A stretch of 64,000 nt of DNA. Origin: Buxus sempervirens. Lineage: Eukaryota > Streptophyta > Magnoliopsida > Buxales > Buxaceae. Both the position numbers and the translations under genes were made by a program. Under the pieces are notes generated by a model. It was not told where the DNA came from, searched no databases, and saw only the letters and a list, made by a program, of their open reading frames with translations. Where the stretch lies: the NCBI GenBank assembly GCA_947561395.2, contig OX387192.1:5146001-5210000 (forward strand), read 5' to 3'. Positions 9,525 to 22,690 of the stretch are shown piece by piece. Position 1 is the stretch's first letter; every line of letters begins with the position of its first letter.

Positions 9525-11452
9525 TGTAACACCTCGAATCTGAGTTACGTAGTTAAACCATAACACGTCTCCAGAGGTTAGCATGTAACACAGGACCGCA
9601 ATATCAGAGTGAAGGAAAAGCATGAGTATAACAATAACTATAAGACAGAGTGCGCTAAAATAATCCTAAATGAAATAAACTCACATGCCAAGTAACTACC
9701 CGCAAGTACCGTCCTCTCCAAGAGTAGCTAAAAACAAAACAAAAACAAACAGAATGAGATACGAATATCCCAATGAGCAGCACATGCATGCACAAAACCA
9801 TTTAGTTCAGTTCTAAAAACATGCCACAACGCAACACATATACGATGACGATAAAACGTCTAATCCGAGTAATCCAATAGAATCCCAATAATCCATGTGA
9901 TATAAAATGCGGAAATCCATCATGTAAATCAAGCAATAACGTCGGTATCAAATCGTGCATATAGCTGTAAAGTCACATATAACCCAAATATAAAACAAAT
10001 CTAGTACCAATCTCATGTCAAACTTGATGAGGGAACCACGCCGGGTCTATGTACCTCATCCCAATACCATATCCAATGAGGGAGCCACACGGGGCCTGTG
10101 TTACCTCATCCCAACACAAACACTCGATGAGGGAGCCACACAATTCATCACAGTTACTCCAGACCAGCATAGTATCTCACGAAAACCCAATAGGTGCTCT
10201 TACCCAAAAACACAAGTCCATTCGGCAATAAAATCCCCATTACTCACACAAAACAATATTCGTAAAAACAACTTAACACTTTAATAGAAAACACGTAACT
10301 CAAATTAAGCATATTCACAGCTAGAAACAATGTGAAATCATAGATAAGATTGAAACACTAATCGAGGGTATCAAGGATAGAAATTTGATTACCTACTGTA
10401 CTTTGAATATCACTTTTGGGAACTTATAAATCCCACCAACAATTTGATTTAATGCTCTCCCTAATGTTTGAACAGATAACATATTTCAAATATCCTAATC
10501 TAGTCTTTGGCTAAGCGGTTTTAATCCCTAAAATACCAAAAATATGCTCTACATGATCAACCACAACTCACACTATAAATTAGTGGGTGTGCTGACCTCG
10601 ACGCAGTTGGTGCCAGGTCGGTGTGAACTCGGCGATACCAAAAAAACACTTCGCACTAACTAAAAATTCCAAGCGCGAGATGAGCGCGAACTTGGTGGAA
10701 CCCCAAACCATATCTCGCGCTGACTCAACCCGTTGCCGCTAGGTCGACGCCAAGTCAGCGGACACCACCTTCGACTCGTGACTCTCTGTTAACTCTAAAA
10801 CTCCATGACTAACCAACTCTTTAACCTCTGTAACAATTTTCCTAGGCTTCTCCCATTCCCAACAGACATTTAAACATGTTTCGCAATTAATCTAACATAC
10901 TTACAACATCACGCCTCAAGATCTCATTGAAAACCCAAATCCAAAACTAAGATACTCTGTAACATGCAGTTCGGCTAATCTCCAAGATAAAAATCCAAAA
11001 ACACGGATTAAAACTGTACTACTCACCTGTCTTTAGGATTTTCTTCTAGCTTCCAATCCTTCTGGTAATCCCTTCGAAGAGCAAGTTTTATCGGCCGACG
11101 CCCTCAGGTTCCAGGCAGCGGCCACTCTAAATACATGGCCTCTAGTTTCCTTTTTCCTCAACCTGAAATTTTAACCTAATAATCTATTTATAGGCCTCAA
11201 AACCCTCTTCCCTTAACCTATTGGATTTATTACTCACCTTAACTTAACCATCAAAATCTCATATTTACCCTTCCCTAAAGTTGAGGATAACATAAAATAT
11301 TTGTTTATTAAATTTCTAATCACTACAATTTTTAAATTTTGTACTCACTTAATAAAATTCTACTTATTTCTTTGCCACCTAATGGCCGAAATCTCCACAC
11401 AATTTATTTAATTAAATCTACTAATTAATCCTTTAATTAAATTCCTACTGAT
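9525..11452 (-). mobile_element. Minus-strand solo-type LTR in the 9100 LTR
   Basis: Starts TGTAACACCTCGAATCTGAG. TAATT flanks both sides (9520-9524 and 11453-11457), and sister LTRs show the uninterrupted site. Landmarks: acceptor hairpin 9756-9771, words GATGAGG...CCTCATC at 10026-10060 and similar near 10075, a CG-rich block at 10590-10770, donor-like CAG|GTGAGTAGTAC near 11030 and a TATAAATAG complement near 11190. The right end does not read as a clean LTR terminus, so that boundary rests on the duplication and the sister alignment. Confidence 0.62.
9756..9771 (-). promoter_or_regulatory. Acceptor hairpin, UUCG loop with a G-U pair
   Basis: In minus-strand sense: GGGATA, loop TTCG, TATCTC, six pairs with one G-U. 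The same form recurs at 11950-11965, 24571-24586 and 47994-48009. A U-rich tract ending in TTTTTAG follows. Confidence 0.7.
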
Positions 11453-14400
11453 TAATTAGGGTCCTTAATTTAAGTATTATAGGAGGGAACTAAGTATTTA
11501 GCTAATATTTAAAAATAGGGATGAGAATTAGCACGAAAATTTATTTAGAAATTCTTTAAGAGTAAAGTTAAGGGAAAAAAATTAGAAAAAGGGGCAAAGT
11601 GGGAAAGGTTTTCAATTAGAAGTGGGAACAAACCTATTAGAATTACTAATTAGGTGAGCCTATAAAAGGAAGGCTTTTAGGGAAGGTTTATGTAACGCCA
11701 CGGATCCGAGTTATGTAGAGAAACCATAACTCATCTCCGGAGGTTAATATATAACACAGGATCGCAATATCAAAGTGAAGGAAAAACATGAATGAAACAT
11801 TAACTAGATAATCAGAGTGCGCTACAAACCCAATTTAAATAATAATTCTAGCAATATAATTCTAAACTCACATAACCTGAGCAACTACCCACAGATATCG
11901 TCCTTTCCAAGAGCAGCTGAAAACAAAACAAAACAAAACAAAACGGAATGAGATACGAATATCCCAGTAAGCAGCACATGCATGCACAAATACATTTAGT
12001 TCAGTTCTAAAATATGCAACGGTTACAAAACATACACAGTGACGATAACACATATAATTCGAGTAATCCGACAACATTCCAACAATCCAATCGATATAAA
12101 TGCAGAAATCCATCATATAACCCCAATTAATAACATCGGTATCAAATCTCGAATCTAGCCATGAAATCACGTATAACCAGGTAACCATACATTGATGAAA
12201 TCATAATTTCAAATAACTCAGGGTTTCGAAATACTGGAGTGTTTATCATGGGCCACTCCGCACCAATAGAGTATTTTATCATGGGCTACTCTGCACTAAT
12301 AGAGTATTTTATCATGGGCTACTCCGCACCAATAAACCAGCGAATAAAACATATTATGTCAAATAAAGACAAATACCAACATTGGTCAATCTCATGTTGT
12401 AAAACCTTGGATTTTCCTAAACATATAATAAATAATAAAGGAATAAATTATAGAGGAAAATGATAAGAAATATAATAGTAGAAGAATTAAAGAGAGATAT
12501 AGAGGTTAAAATAGGAATTTAAAGATGAAGGGTATTTTGGTCATTTCAATTTGTTAAATTCATGAAAGAAAATAAGATAATTAGTTAGTAAGCCAAAAAA
12601 TTCAACTAGACAAAATCTTAGCTTAGTTAGATGTAAAATAATGAAATTAAGGCTTAAAGGGTGGGAAAAGGGCCTAATGGTAATTATACTATTTAGGGTC
12701 CAAAATATAGGCAATATGGGTGAATAATAAAAGTCTAAGTTCAATTTAAAATTAGGAATAAGATTAAGCACGAAAATTAATTAGGAAATCCTTTAAAAAA
12801 GAGTTAAATGAGTTAAATTAAGGAGAAGAGTAGAAGAGGGAATATACTAAGTATATTAGAATAAGCTAAACCTAATTAGAGTTGGACTAGTAGGGATGCT
12901 ATAAAAGAGAGGTTTAAAGAGTGTTTTAGGTTTTGAAAATAAGTTAGAAAGAGAGGAAAATTCGTGCATAAGTGATAGGAGCCAAAATAGAAGGAGAGAA
13001 GAGAGAAAAGAAAGGAGTAAATTAGAAAGAAGAGAAGTTACAGAGATGGCCGACCAGCCAACTTCGAACGCCGAGATAGGAAAATCCAACCGTTGGAATG
13101 GACTGAACTTTTATGGTTTTGTTCTACTCTTGGAAGACTTCAAACTAAACGGTGAAGATTTTAATTGGAGAAGTTTAAAGGGGTGCGGTAGAGCTTCAAA
13201 AAATGGCACAAGCGAAGTTTCTGAAAAATCTGGGTTCATCAAAAGGCAAGTAGCAAACCCTTGAAACTGGGGGAACTGCATGTTTTCACATGATTTTGAT
13301 GTTTAATAGTATTTTTTTGAAGTTGGATTTCATGAGAAAAGCTTACTTGTTTATAAAGAATTGTTTGGTGATTTATCTTTCTTTTGGAAATCAAGAAAAG
13401 GTTGATCATTGTGAGTTTAAACTTAAAAAGAAACTCAAAGATAAGTGGAAAGATGATGGGATTAGTTTAGGGTTATCCCAGAACAAGTTTTGGATGGAAA
13501 TTAGTTGTTTAGAATCAAAACAAGTAAATAGTATGTATAGAAAGTTTTAAAATTTTCGTAATTGAAGAAAAACAGTGTTATAGCTAGAGCGCTCAATACA
13601 TCGCTCAAGCGTTTCTTCAGGTGATAGGCCTTTGAATAATAACAGAACCTAAAAACCTAACCGCTAGAACAGTCGCCCAACCGACCCATCAAGCGACCAT
13701 CTGTCAGAAAATTCAAACCTTGGGATTTGTGCCCAAATTCAATTTCTAATATTTTTATTGAAATCTTAATGTTGTAACACCTGTGAATAGGGTAATTTGA
13801 GATGTAGGAAGCGGCGGAATTAAATTCGGATAAAAGGGTAATTATTTGGGACAATGAATGTAATAAGAATCAAAGAAGACTAGTTAAGATAAACCTATGA
13901 ATTCAAACCACTTTCATTAGGATTCTAGGTATAAGACCTAGTCTAAAAAATCATAATAGACCTAAATTAACTTCTGGAAAGAATCAATAACGTAATCCAA
14001 AGGTTTTAGAGATTTAGGGTATTAGTTGGTAAACAAGGATTTAAAAGTAGGGATTTTTAGGATGAACTAAAGTATAGGAATTGGAGTAGACTTTGTAAGA
14101 AATAAAGAATAACTTGAATATTGAATTAGAAAGATAAACTAAGTATGCTCACACTAACACAACTCAAATCTGAACCTTTTATTTAGAATTTGTGTATACT
14201 CTCATACTTTTCTTATTGAATGACCTGGAACTCTGTTTAAGAACTGTTCAATGGTTATTTTGAATATCTTTTGGTTGGACACCATGGTTTTGGAAATTAT
14301 TGCTGGACATAGCACTTGAGACATGGTTGTGATTATTAGTATAAGGTTTATCACTGAATATTGTATTTTTGAGTTATTCAAGGTTTTGATTGTGAGTTTT

Positions 14401-14711
14401 GTTTAGTGGACAATGCTTAGTATGGATCCATAGCTTAGCTAGGAAGTGAAAGGGAATTTGCTGGTAAGTTATTATTGTTCGGAACTCCCCAGTATGCGGT
14501 CCGTCGTACTAGTAGGTGTGGGCGACGTAGGCAGCAATCTTAGACTGCTAATGGTGCGGCCTAGTCTTAGCCGAGGTTGCTTTCGGTAAACGGTTTTTGC
14601 TTTGTTATTCAGGTTACCATTCGCGTGCTTCAATGAGACATCGACTTCCACAAACTTTATATTGGTCATGTTGGTAAGTTACTTGTGACTCGCACATTGG
14701 AGCTATGATTT

Positions 14712-17710
14712 TGTAAAACCCCGAATTTTCACCTAATAAATAAATAAATAATAAATAAAATAAAATATGAGTTAAGTCCTAATTAAAATAAAAAGCGAAG
14801 ATTTAGAGGATAATTAATTCAAATAAGTTCTAAGTTGAAAATAAAGAAAGAATTTTAATGAAATTAGCCTAAAAGAATAAAAAGGGTATTTTGGTAATTT
14901 TCAGAAAAGGGTAATTAGTAAATAGATCATCAAATAATAATTAGAATTAGAAAATAGAAGAAAACAAATTATTTTGACAAGTTAGAAATTAAAAGAAATT
15001 AATAAAAGCCTAAAATAGGGAAAAAAGGTAATTAGGAGATTTCACGTCTTAACTTGGAGAAAATAAGGTTTTAAGTGATAGAAATGTTTAATTAAATATT
15101 TTGCACGAAAATAGGTTATTTTCATGAGTTTAGATAATAAGAAACTTAATTAGTATTGTTTAAGTATAAAATAGAAGGTGGAGAAAAAGTAGGAATTAAA
15201 TTAGAAGGATTAGACATTAACTAGACCATGGTTGGGTTAGCCCAAATTAAATTAGCCAATTAGGGTTGGTTTAGGATTTCTAAAGCCTAGTATAAATAGG
15301 AAACTAAGGTTAGACAAGAGGGAATTTTCGTGGGTTTCTTATGGAGAGAAAAGAGGGAGAGAAAAGAAGGAGGTCTCTAATGGAGGTGTCTGACCAGCCA
15401 CCATCAAAACGCGATCGGGGAAAATCCGTGCGGTGGATCGCCTTCAAATTTGGAGGTTCTGTTCGTGACTGATAAAACTACATTGTGAACGATGGAGATT
15501 TGAATTGGAAGAGTCTAGCTTGGTGCGGTTGGGAGCAAAATTCTGGTCCAGAATTAGAAGGTGCAATAGAAGAAGGATTTAGCGTATAAGGCAAGTAGTA
15601 ACCCTTGGAAAACGTGAGGAATTACATGATTTCGTTTTCTGTGATTTCATATGGATTGAATGGATTAGTCGAAACAGTATTTACATGGAATCAAAATTGT
15701 TATATTTTAGTATTTGGTGTTCTTGAAGGATTTGTTGAAATAATGGAGAAAACTTGGTTTTACCATGAAATAAATTTTAGGATGGTATTTAATTTATAAG
15801 GATTAATCTAGACGGCTCTAGGTATGTTTCAGAAAGTTTGTAGATTAATTTAGACCAAGAAAACATAAATCAAAAGCATGAAAATCCGAAATTGGAAAAT
15901 CTGGAAAATTCTGTTAAAAATTGCACGAACGCCTAGGATCGCCCGGCCCTGTAGAGGTAGGCGCTCTATGCAGAATTTGTAGATTTTGGGGATTTTGTAA
16001 TTCGAATAAATACCCAATAATTCTTATGATTAATTAAGCATGTTAGCATCTTTATAAGGACCTAATTAAGCTATAAAAATTATAAAATTAATTGGGAAAG
16101 ATTAAGCAATAAATAGAAGTTTATAATGAAAGGATTGTTTATAAAAGAGTCAAAGGGTATGGATATTGCTAGAAATAATACTACTGAAATTTATAGCTTA
16201 CAAACATCTTTTAAACTTCATTCTAGGTCTGTAGAACATGTTGGAAAAATAAAATACAGAAAATTCAAATAGAAACTAGCTTAGGTGCTAAGGTAGGAAA
16301 TTGGATTCTAATAAAGGGATTAAGAAGGAAAAGTTCAAGCATGATTTGATTTACTTTTATTTGGGCTTTAAATATGAATATTGGCTACTGGATTTGCATA
16401 AACTTTAAGTTTCATCGAACTTATGATTCATGGGTTATTTTGAATATAATTAAAGAATTGCATCTGTTATCATGCAAAAGGCTCTGTTTGGATTATTGAG
16501 GATTGAAACATGGTTTTCACTTGGAATTGAATACTTTGGTATGGATTGGTATGTGGTATGATATTGTTCTCTTTAATTTTACGGTTGGGTGATACGGCTT
16601 CTGTGGTAGAGTTTGATACTATCTTTTACGGCAGAGATGGGTAATCCTCTGTGTAGAGATGTGTAATCCTTTACGGGTAAAAGTGTGTATGCCTCCTACA
16701 TTAGCGTGTCCTCCCGTATGTGGTTTTATCGTGGTTTGTGTCAGTGGGCTTAGCTGTATATGGATCCATAGTTTTGGCTGGTTAGCTAAGTGGTATTTAG
16801 TTTGGGTTGATTTACTCCTATATTGCGAGCGCGCTTCCCTTTGCAAGTTAGTTTGCTCTGGGAGGGTCCTATGTCTAGAGGGACACCCCGGTGAGCCGCT
16901 GGTGATTCCCTGTACATGTGGATAAGCGACCACACTCCATGTATTGATTCTGGTGCTGCATGCTGGTGTTATGTCCAACTCTGCGGGGTTCGTGCGCAAT
17001 AAGTCGGTGACTACGGCTCTTGCCTAAGCTGCGCTGCATGGGGCTTGAGTATCATCAAGTAGCACTGCCCCTAAGTCGCACGGTGGAACAGCATTTAGTT
17101 GAGTGTCATCTCAAATACTTATCATCTTTGTGAGTCCTACAATGGCACGTGTTTTATCGCTTTTGTCGGTTTTACCTCGTTAACATCAAGAGACTGGTAT
17201 TTATACATGATCATATGTTTCATCGCCTTATTTGTAATTGCCATGAATAACTTGGATTTCTCGTCTTATCGTTGATTAATCGAATACCTCATGACTATTT
17301 GCTTATATTGGACTGTTACAAATTGCATGCACCTGCTACTTGCTGAGATGTAAATCTCACTCCGTTTTCCCCTATATTTTTCAGGTTGCTTGGGGAGATC
17401 GCGAAGATGGGGTTTTAATTTGATGGGTAGAATTATAATCGGTATTAATGTCACATGTTGATTAGATAAACTTAATTGTAAATTGAATTGAATAAATTGA
17501 TTAAAGAATTGTTTATTTTATTTGGCCACCATAACTCTGATGTAATTGATTTATAAATTTTAAAATTATTGTGAATCTTGGTATGTATCTGACCCCAGCT
17601 TCGTGGTAACATCTCGAGTTTTATTGTTGAATCGGACTTGGGTTGTTACAGTAGCGAACCGGGTTCGGGTTGGGTGCTGGTTTGCACTGACCCGGGTTCG
17701 GGGCGTTACA
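14712..17710 (+). mobile_element. Plus-strand solo LTR, innermost layer
   Basis: Starts TGTAAAACCCCGAATTTTC, ends GGGTTCGGGGCGTTACA. GATTT flanks it exactly (14707-14711, 17711-17715), and the uninterrupted site is present in the sister LTR near 21195. Landmarks: TATA box 15291-15299, donor-like AAG|GCAAGTAGTAAC near 15591, CG-rich block 15925-15970 with CGCCTAGGATCGCC words, TATGGATCCATAG near 16760 and acceptor hairpin 17345-17358 followed by TTTTTCAG. It belongs with the minus LTR at 47505. Length 2,999 bp. Confidence 0.93.
17345..17358 (+). promoter_or_regulatory. Acceptor hairpin with GUAA (GNRA-type) loop
   Basis: GAGAT, loop GTAA, ATCTC: five pairs closed by a GNRA-class tetraloop instead of UUCG. 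ATTTTTCAG follows about 25 bases later. Confidence 0.65.
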
Positions 17711-18507
17711 GATTTGGCCATGCTTGAGGATCACTTATGACTTGCACTTGCACTAGTATTAGATGTGTTTGTTGTGGGTCCATCAATCTTTGATCGGATT
17801 GGTATGGCCTCCGTGGAAGCGGTACCCATGATGGGATTTTATTTTGGATTGTGGATTGTACTCGCCAACCCATGCGTGGGTGATCCGCATTGATGGTTGA
17901 CGGAGGAGATGGTAGTGACTGCAGGTGCGGGCTCCATCTATCATGTAAGTCGTGATGTGGTGAAATATGGGGGCAAGAATATTCTTATTAAGTGGTTTCA
18001 GTTCATGAGTCCTATTGGTCACACATGTTTGTTGTAGATTAGTATTTGTTATTGTTATATCATCGTATTATTGTGGCTTTGGTTTTATCGTTCACCTCAT
18101 GACTAGTATTGTAAAATTATGGACTGTTTTACATCATACACATTGCTACTTGTTGAGATTTATTCTCACTCCGGTTTCTCCCCATTTTTCAGGTACTCTT
18201 AGCAATGACGTCAAAATTTGGGCTAGTTGTAGCTGGATAGTCTATATAGTTATAGGATGCTCATAGAAGTTGAAATCCTTGTATATCATGGTTGTTGATT
18301 AATAAAGAGAATTTGAATTCAAGTTTCCGCATTTACTCTGATTATAAAATTAGAAAAGGTTTAAATTATCCAGATTTTTTAGTTGCTTTGTTTATTTACC
18401 ATAACACATCGGGTTTGGGAATGGACCCGGAACCAGGGTGTTACACACGTAGTTGCTTAAATTGGTTAATTGACATGCCAAGGCGACATCCACACCTCCA
18501 TGTGCAC

Positions 18508-18632
18508 AGTTCCAGCCTACTCAGGGTTTCGGAACTCTGAAATGATAACCTACTCAGGGTTTCTTCATCCAATGTCGGTCTATTCCTCGGGTTTCGGCAT
18601 TGACAACCAGGCCTACTCAGGGTTTCTGGCTA
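18508..18632 (-). repeat. Inverted copy of the four-hairpin array (loop GCCTACTCAGGGTTT)
   Basis: In plus coordinates: AGTTCC with GGAACT (18508-18536, six pairs), ATGA with TCAT (18542-18568), CAATGTCG with CGGCATTG (18570-18602, eight pairs with one G-T), and ACCAG with CTGG plus T (18604-18632). The loop is the reverse complement of the one at 3852-3976, and stem order is kept. The arms have diverged but still pair. Confidence 0.78.
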
Positions 18633-18899
18633 CTCTACACCGGTCGTGGCAACACTCAAAGCTATACAATTACACCAATGAAACAATAACATTACATTAC
18701 TAAGATTAGACATGGATCCAAGACAAGCTAAACCAATAGCTTATAACCAAATCAATAAGTATTCAAAGTAGTTCAATACAAACCATGGGTCAATCATGAC
18801 CAAATCCACTCCATCATGGAGGATCACAAATTCATATCTTTCGGAGCAATTAACTTTCTGAAATAGTTTGTATAAAAAATCATTTATATTAAATAAAAC

Positions 18900-21800
18900 T
18901 ATAAAACCCTGGATTTTCCTAAAAATTAAATAAATAATTAAGGAATAAATTATGGAGGAAATACTAAGAAAGATAATTGTAGGAGAATTAAAGAGAGATA
19001 TCAAGGTTAAAATAGGAATTTAAAGAGGAAGGGTAATTTGGTCATTTCAATTTGTTAAATTTATGAAAGAAAATAATATAATTAGTTATTAAGTCAATAA
19101 ATTCAACTAGACAAAATCTTAGCATAGTTGGACGTAAAATAATGAAATTAAGGCATAAAAGGTGAAAAAAGGGCCTAATGGTAAATATACTATTTAGGGT
19201 TATAGGCAATATGGGTGAATAATAAAAGTCTAAGTTCAATTTAAAATTAAGAATAAGATTAAGCATGAAAATTAATTAGGAGATCCTTTAAAAGAGAGTT
19301 AAAGGAGTTAAATTAAGAAGAAAGGTAGAAGAGGGAATACACTAAGTATATTAGAATAAGCTAAACCTAATTAGAGTTGGACTAGTAGGGAGGCTATAAA
19401 AGAGAGGTTTAAAGAGTGTTTTAGGTTTTGAAAATAAGTTAGAAGGTGAAGGAAATTCGTGCATAAGTGATAGGAGTCAAAAATAGGAGAGAAGAGAGAA
19501 AAGAAAGGAGGAATTAAAAAGAAGAAGAGTTGCAGAGATGGCCGACCAGCCAATTTCTAACGACAAGATAGGAAGATCCAACCGTTAGAATGGGCTGAAA
19601 TTTTAGGGTTTTGTTCTACTCATGGAAGACTTCAAACTGAATGGTGGAGATCTAAATTGGAGAAGTTTAAAGGGGTGCGGTAGAGCTCCAAGAAAAGCAC
19701 AGACAGTTTCTAAAAAATCTGGGTTCATCATAAGGCAAGTAGCAAACACTTGAAACTGGAGGAACTGCATGTTTTCTCGTGATTTTGATGTTTGATCGTA
19801 TTGTTTTTTAAGTTGGATTTCATGGGAGAATCTTATTTGTTTATAAAGAATTGTTTGGTGATTTATCTTTCTTTTGGAAATCAAGAAAAGGTTGATCATC
19901 GTGAGTTTAAACTTAAAAAGAAACTCAAAGATAAGTAGAAAGATGATGGAATTAGTTTAGGGTTGTCCCAGAACTAGTTTAGGATGGAAATTAGAGATTT
20001 AGAATCAAAACAAGTAAATAGTAAGTATAGATAGTTCTAAAATTTCCGTAAATTGAAGAAAAACATTATTATAGCCAGAGCGCTCGATACACCGCTCGAG
20101 CGTTACCTCAGGCGACAGGCCTTTGAAAAATAACAGAACCTGGAAACCTAATTGCTAGATCAATCACCCGAGCGATACATTGAGCGACCAACTATCAGAA
20201 ATTTCTAAACTTGGGATTCGTGCCCAGATTCAATTTCTAATGATTTTTTTTGGAATTTTAATGTTGTAACACCTATAAATAGGGTAATTTGAGATGTAGG
20301 AAGTGGCGGAATTAAATTTGAATAAATGGGTAATTATTTTGAACAAAGAATGTATTAAGAATCAAAGAAGACTAGTTAGGGTAAACCATATGCACTCAAA
20401 CCACTTTCATTAGGATTCTAGGTATAAGACGTAGTCTAACAAGTCATAATAGACCTAAATTAACTTCTGGAAAGAACCAATAACATAATCCAAAGGTCTT
20501 AGAGATTTAGGATATTAGATGGTAAATAAGGATTTAAAAGTAAGGATTTTAAGATAAACCAAAGTGTAGGATTTGGAGTAAACTTTATAATAAATAAAGA
20601 ATAACATGAATACTGAATTAGAAAGATAAACCAAGTATGCTCACACTAACACGACTCAAATCTGAACCTTCTATTAAGAATTTGTGTATACTCTCGTACT
20701 TTTCCTATTAAATGATCTGGAACTTTGTTTAAGAACTGTTAATGGTTATTTTGAACATCTTTTGGTTGGACACCGTGGTTTTGGAAATTATTACTGGACA
20801 CAGCACTTGGGACATGGTTGTGATTATTGGTACGAGGTTTATCATTGAATATTGTATTTTTGAGTTATTCAAGGTTTTGATTGTGAGTTGTGTCTAGTGG
20901 GCAATGCTTAGTATGGATCCATAGCTTAGCTAGGAAGCGAAAGGGAATTGGCTGGTAAGTTATTCTTGTTCGGAACTCCCCAGTATGTGGTCCATCATAC
21001 TAGCAGGTGCGGGCGACATAGGCAGCAATCCTAGACCGCTGCAAGTGCGGCCTGGTCTTAGTCGAGGTTGCTTTTGGTAAATGGTTATTATTTTGTTATT
21101 CAGGTTACCATCCGCATGCTTCAATGAGACATCGACTTTCACGAGCTTTATATTGGTCATGTTGGTAGGTTACTTGTGACTCGCACATTGGAGCTATGAT
21201 TTGGCCGTGCTTGAGTATCACTTGTGACTTGCACTTGCACTGGTATTAGACGTGTTTGTTGTGAGTCCATTAATCTTTGATTAGATTGGTATGGCCTCCA
21301 TGGAAGCGGTACCCATGATGGGATTTTATTTGGATTGTGGATTGTACTCGCCAACCCATGCGTGGGTGATCCGCGTTGATGGTTGACAGAGGAGATGGTA
21401 GTGACTGCAGGTGCGGGCTCCATCTATCATGTAAGTCGTAATGTGGCGAACTATGGGGGCAAGAATATTCTTACTAAGTGGTTTCAGTTAATGAGTCCTA
21501 TTGGTCACACATGTTTGTTGTGGATTGGTATTTGTTATTGTTATATCATTGTATTATTGTGGTTTTGGTTTTATCGTTCACCTCATAACTAGTATTGTAA
21601 AAATATGGACTATTTTACATCATGCACAGTGCTACTTGTTGAGATTTATTTTCACTCCAATTTCAACCCATTTTTCAGGTACTCTTGGCGAGGACGTCAA
21701 AATTTGGGCTAATTGTAGATGGGTAGTTTATATAACTGTAAGTTGTTCATGGAATTGAAATCCTTGTATATCACTATTGTTGATTAATAAAGAGAATTTG

Positions 21801-21931
21801 AATTCAAGTTTCCGCATTTACTCTGATTATAAATATAGAAAAAGTTTTAAATTATCCAGTTTCTTTAGTTGTTTTGTTTATTTACCATAACACCTCGGGT
21901 TTGGGAATGGACCCAGAACCAGGGCGTTACA
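18900..21931 (+). mobile_element. Plus-strand solo LTR, uninterrupted sister of 12398-18445
   Basis: Perfect AAAAC duplication (18895-18899, 21932-21936). Ends AACCAGGGCGTTACA. Length 3,032 bp. Landmarks: TATA box 19395-19402, donor-like AAG|GCAAGTAGCAAACAC near 19733, CG-rich block 20080-20200 (GAGCGCTCGATAC, CGCTCGAGCG), TATGGATCCATAG near 20908 and a worn acceptor hairpin near 21641. Its close match to 12398 shows the empty site for the insertion at 14712. Confidence 0.92.
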
Positions 21932-22499
21932 AAAACCACATTCCATTTCTGAATAAGATGATTCACCATAAAACCAAAACTCATGCAAGTACCCCATCAA
22001 TCCAATGTAAAACAAATTATTCAAAACCAAGTCAACAAATCAACTTCTCAAATATGACCAAAAACATGTTCTCACAGAATTAAACTCTTACAAGTAATGT
22101 AGAATGAGAGATATCTATATAGAATTCCTTGAATTCCTGCAAGTGGAATTGGTATCCTAAGATCCTCTTTAAATTCTCAAAAGGGTACTAACTCTAGGAT
22201 AAAAGGGACAATTAATTAATATAATTGGTCTTCAGAGACGCCTTAAGAATGATCTTAAAGAAGTGTTACAACTGGTGGAATCAACAAAATCTTGTTCTAT
22301 AAGAATTTAGGCACAAAGGTGACTCAAGATTCTAATTTAGGAAAATGTGCACAAACTCTTCATTTTATTGAATTTTAATATACTTTCTGTGCAAGCAGTT
22401 TCTAAATACCTACCTCTAACTTTACATAGGTTGGATTTGATTTACAATAATTCTATAATGGAAACACCTTGAATTAGACAATTCATGGTTTTCTGATAT

Positions 22500-22690
22500 A
22501 GTCGCTCGAACCAGCGCTCGAGCCTGCTTCCAGCGGCCAAATCAATCAAAAATTTTAGTTTTGGGTTTTGGAAAAATACATGAACGCTCGATGGGTTGCT
22601 CGAGCCTGCGTCAAGCGACTGGGCTTATAGAATCCAAGTTTCGGCTGTGAGCTTGGCCGCTCGAGCCAAACTTCGGGCGACTGGTTTTAA
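22500..22690 (-). repeat. CG-rich palindrome block of the 11691 LTR
   Basis: Words such as CGCTCGAACCAGCGCTCGAG, GCTCGAGCCTGCG and GCCGCTCGAGCC stand out from AT-rich surroundings. They lie between the donor-like site and the ATGGATCC box, as in the other LTRs of this type. Confidence 0.65.

Larger units (their letters stand above)
12398..18445 (+). mobile_element. Plus-strand solo LTR interrupted by another LTR
   Basis: Starts TGTAAAACCTTGG, ends AACCAGGGTGTTACA. The flanks CATGT (12393-12397) and CACGT (18446-18450) differ by one base. Pieces: 12398-14711 and 17716-18445. It is a close sister of the LTR at 18900-21931 along its whole length. Landmarks: TATA box 12900-12907, donor-like AAAG|GCAAGTAGCAAACCC near 13243, CG-rich block 13585-13700, TATGGATCCATAG box near 14422, a worn acceptor hairpin at 18155-18167 and TTTTTCAG near 18190. 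Confidence 0.88.

Noticed and set aside
12398-21931. Tandem segmental duplication of a 3-kb unit (12398-18445 and 18900-21931)
   Set aside because: Each copy has its own 5-bp target duplication (CATGT/CACGT and AAAAC), so these are two separate insertions of sister LTRs.
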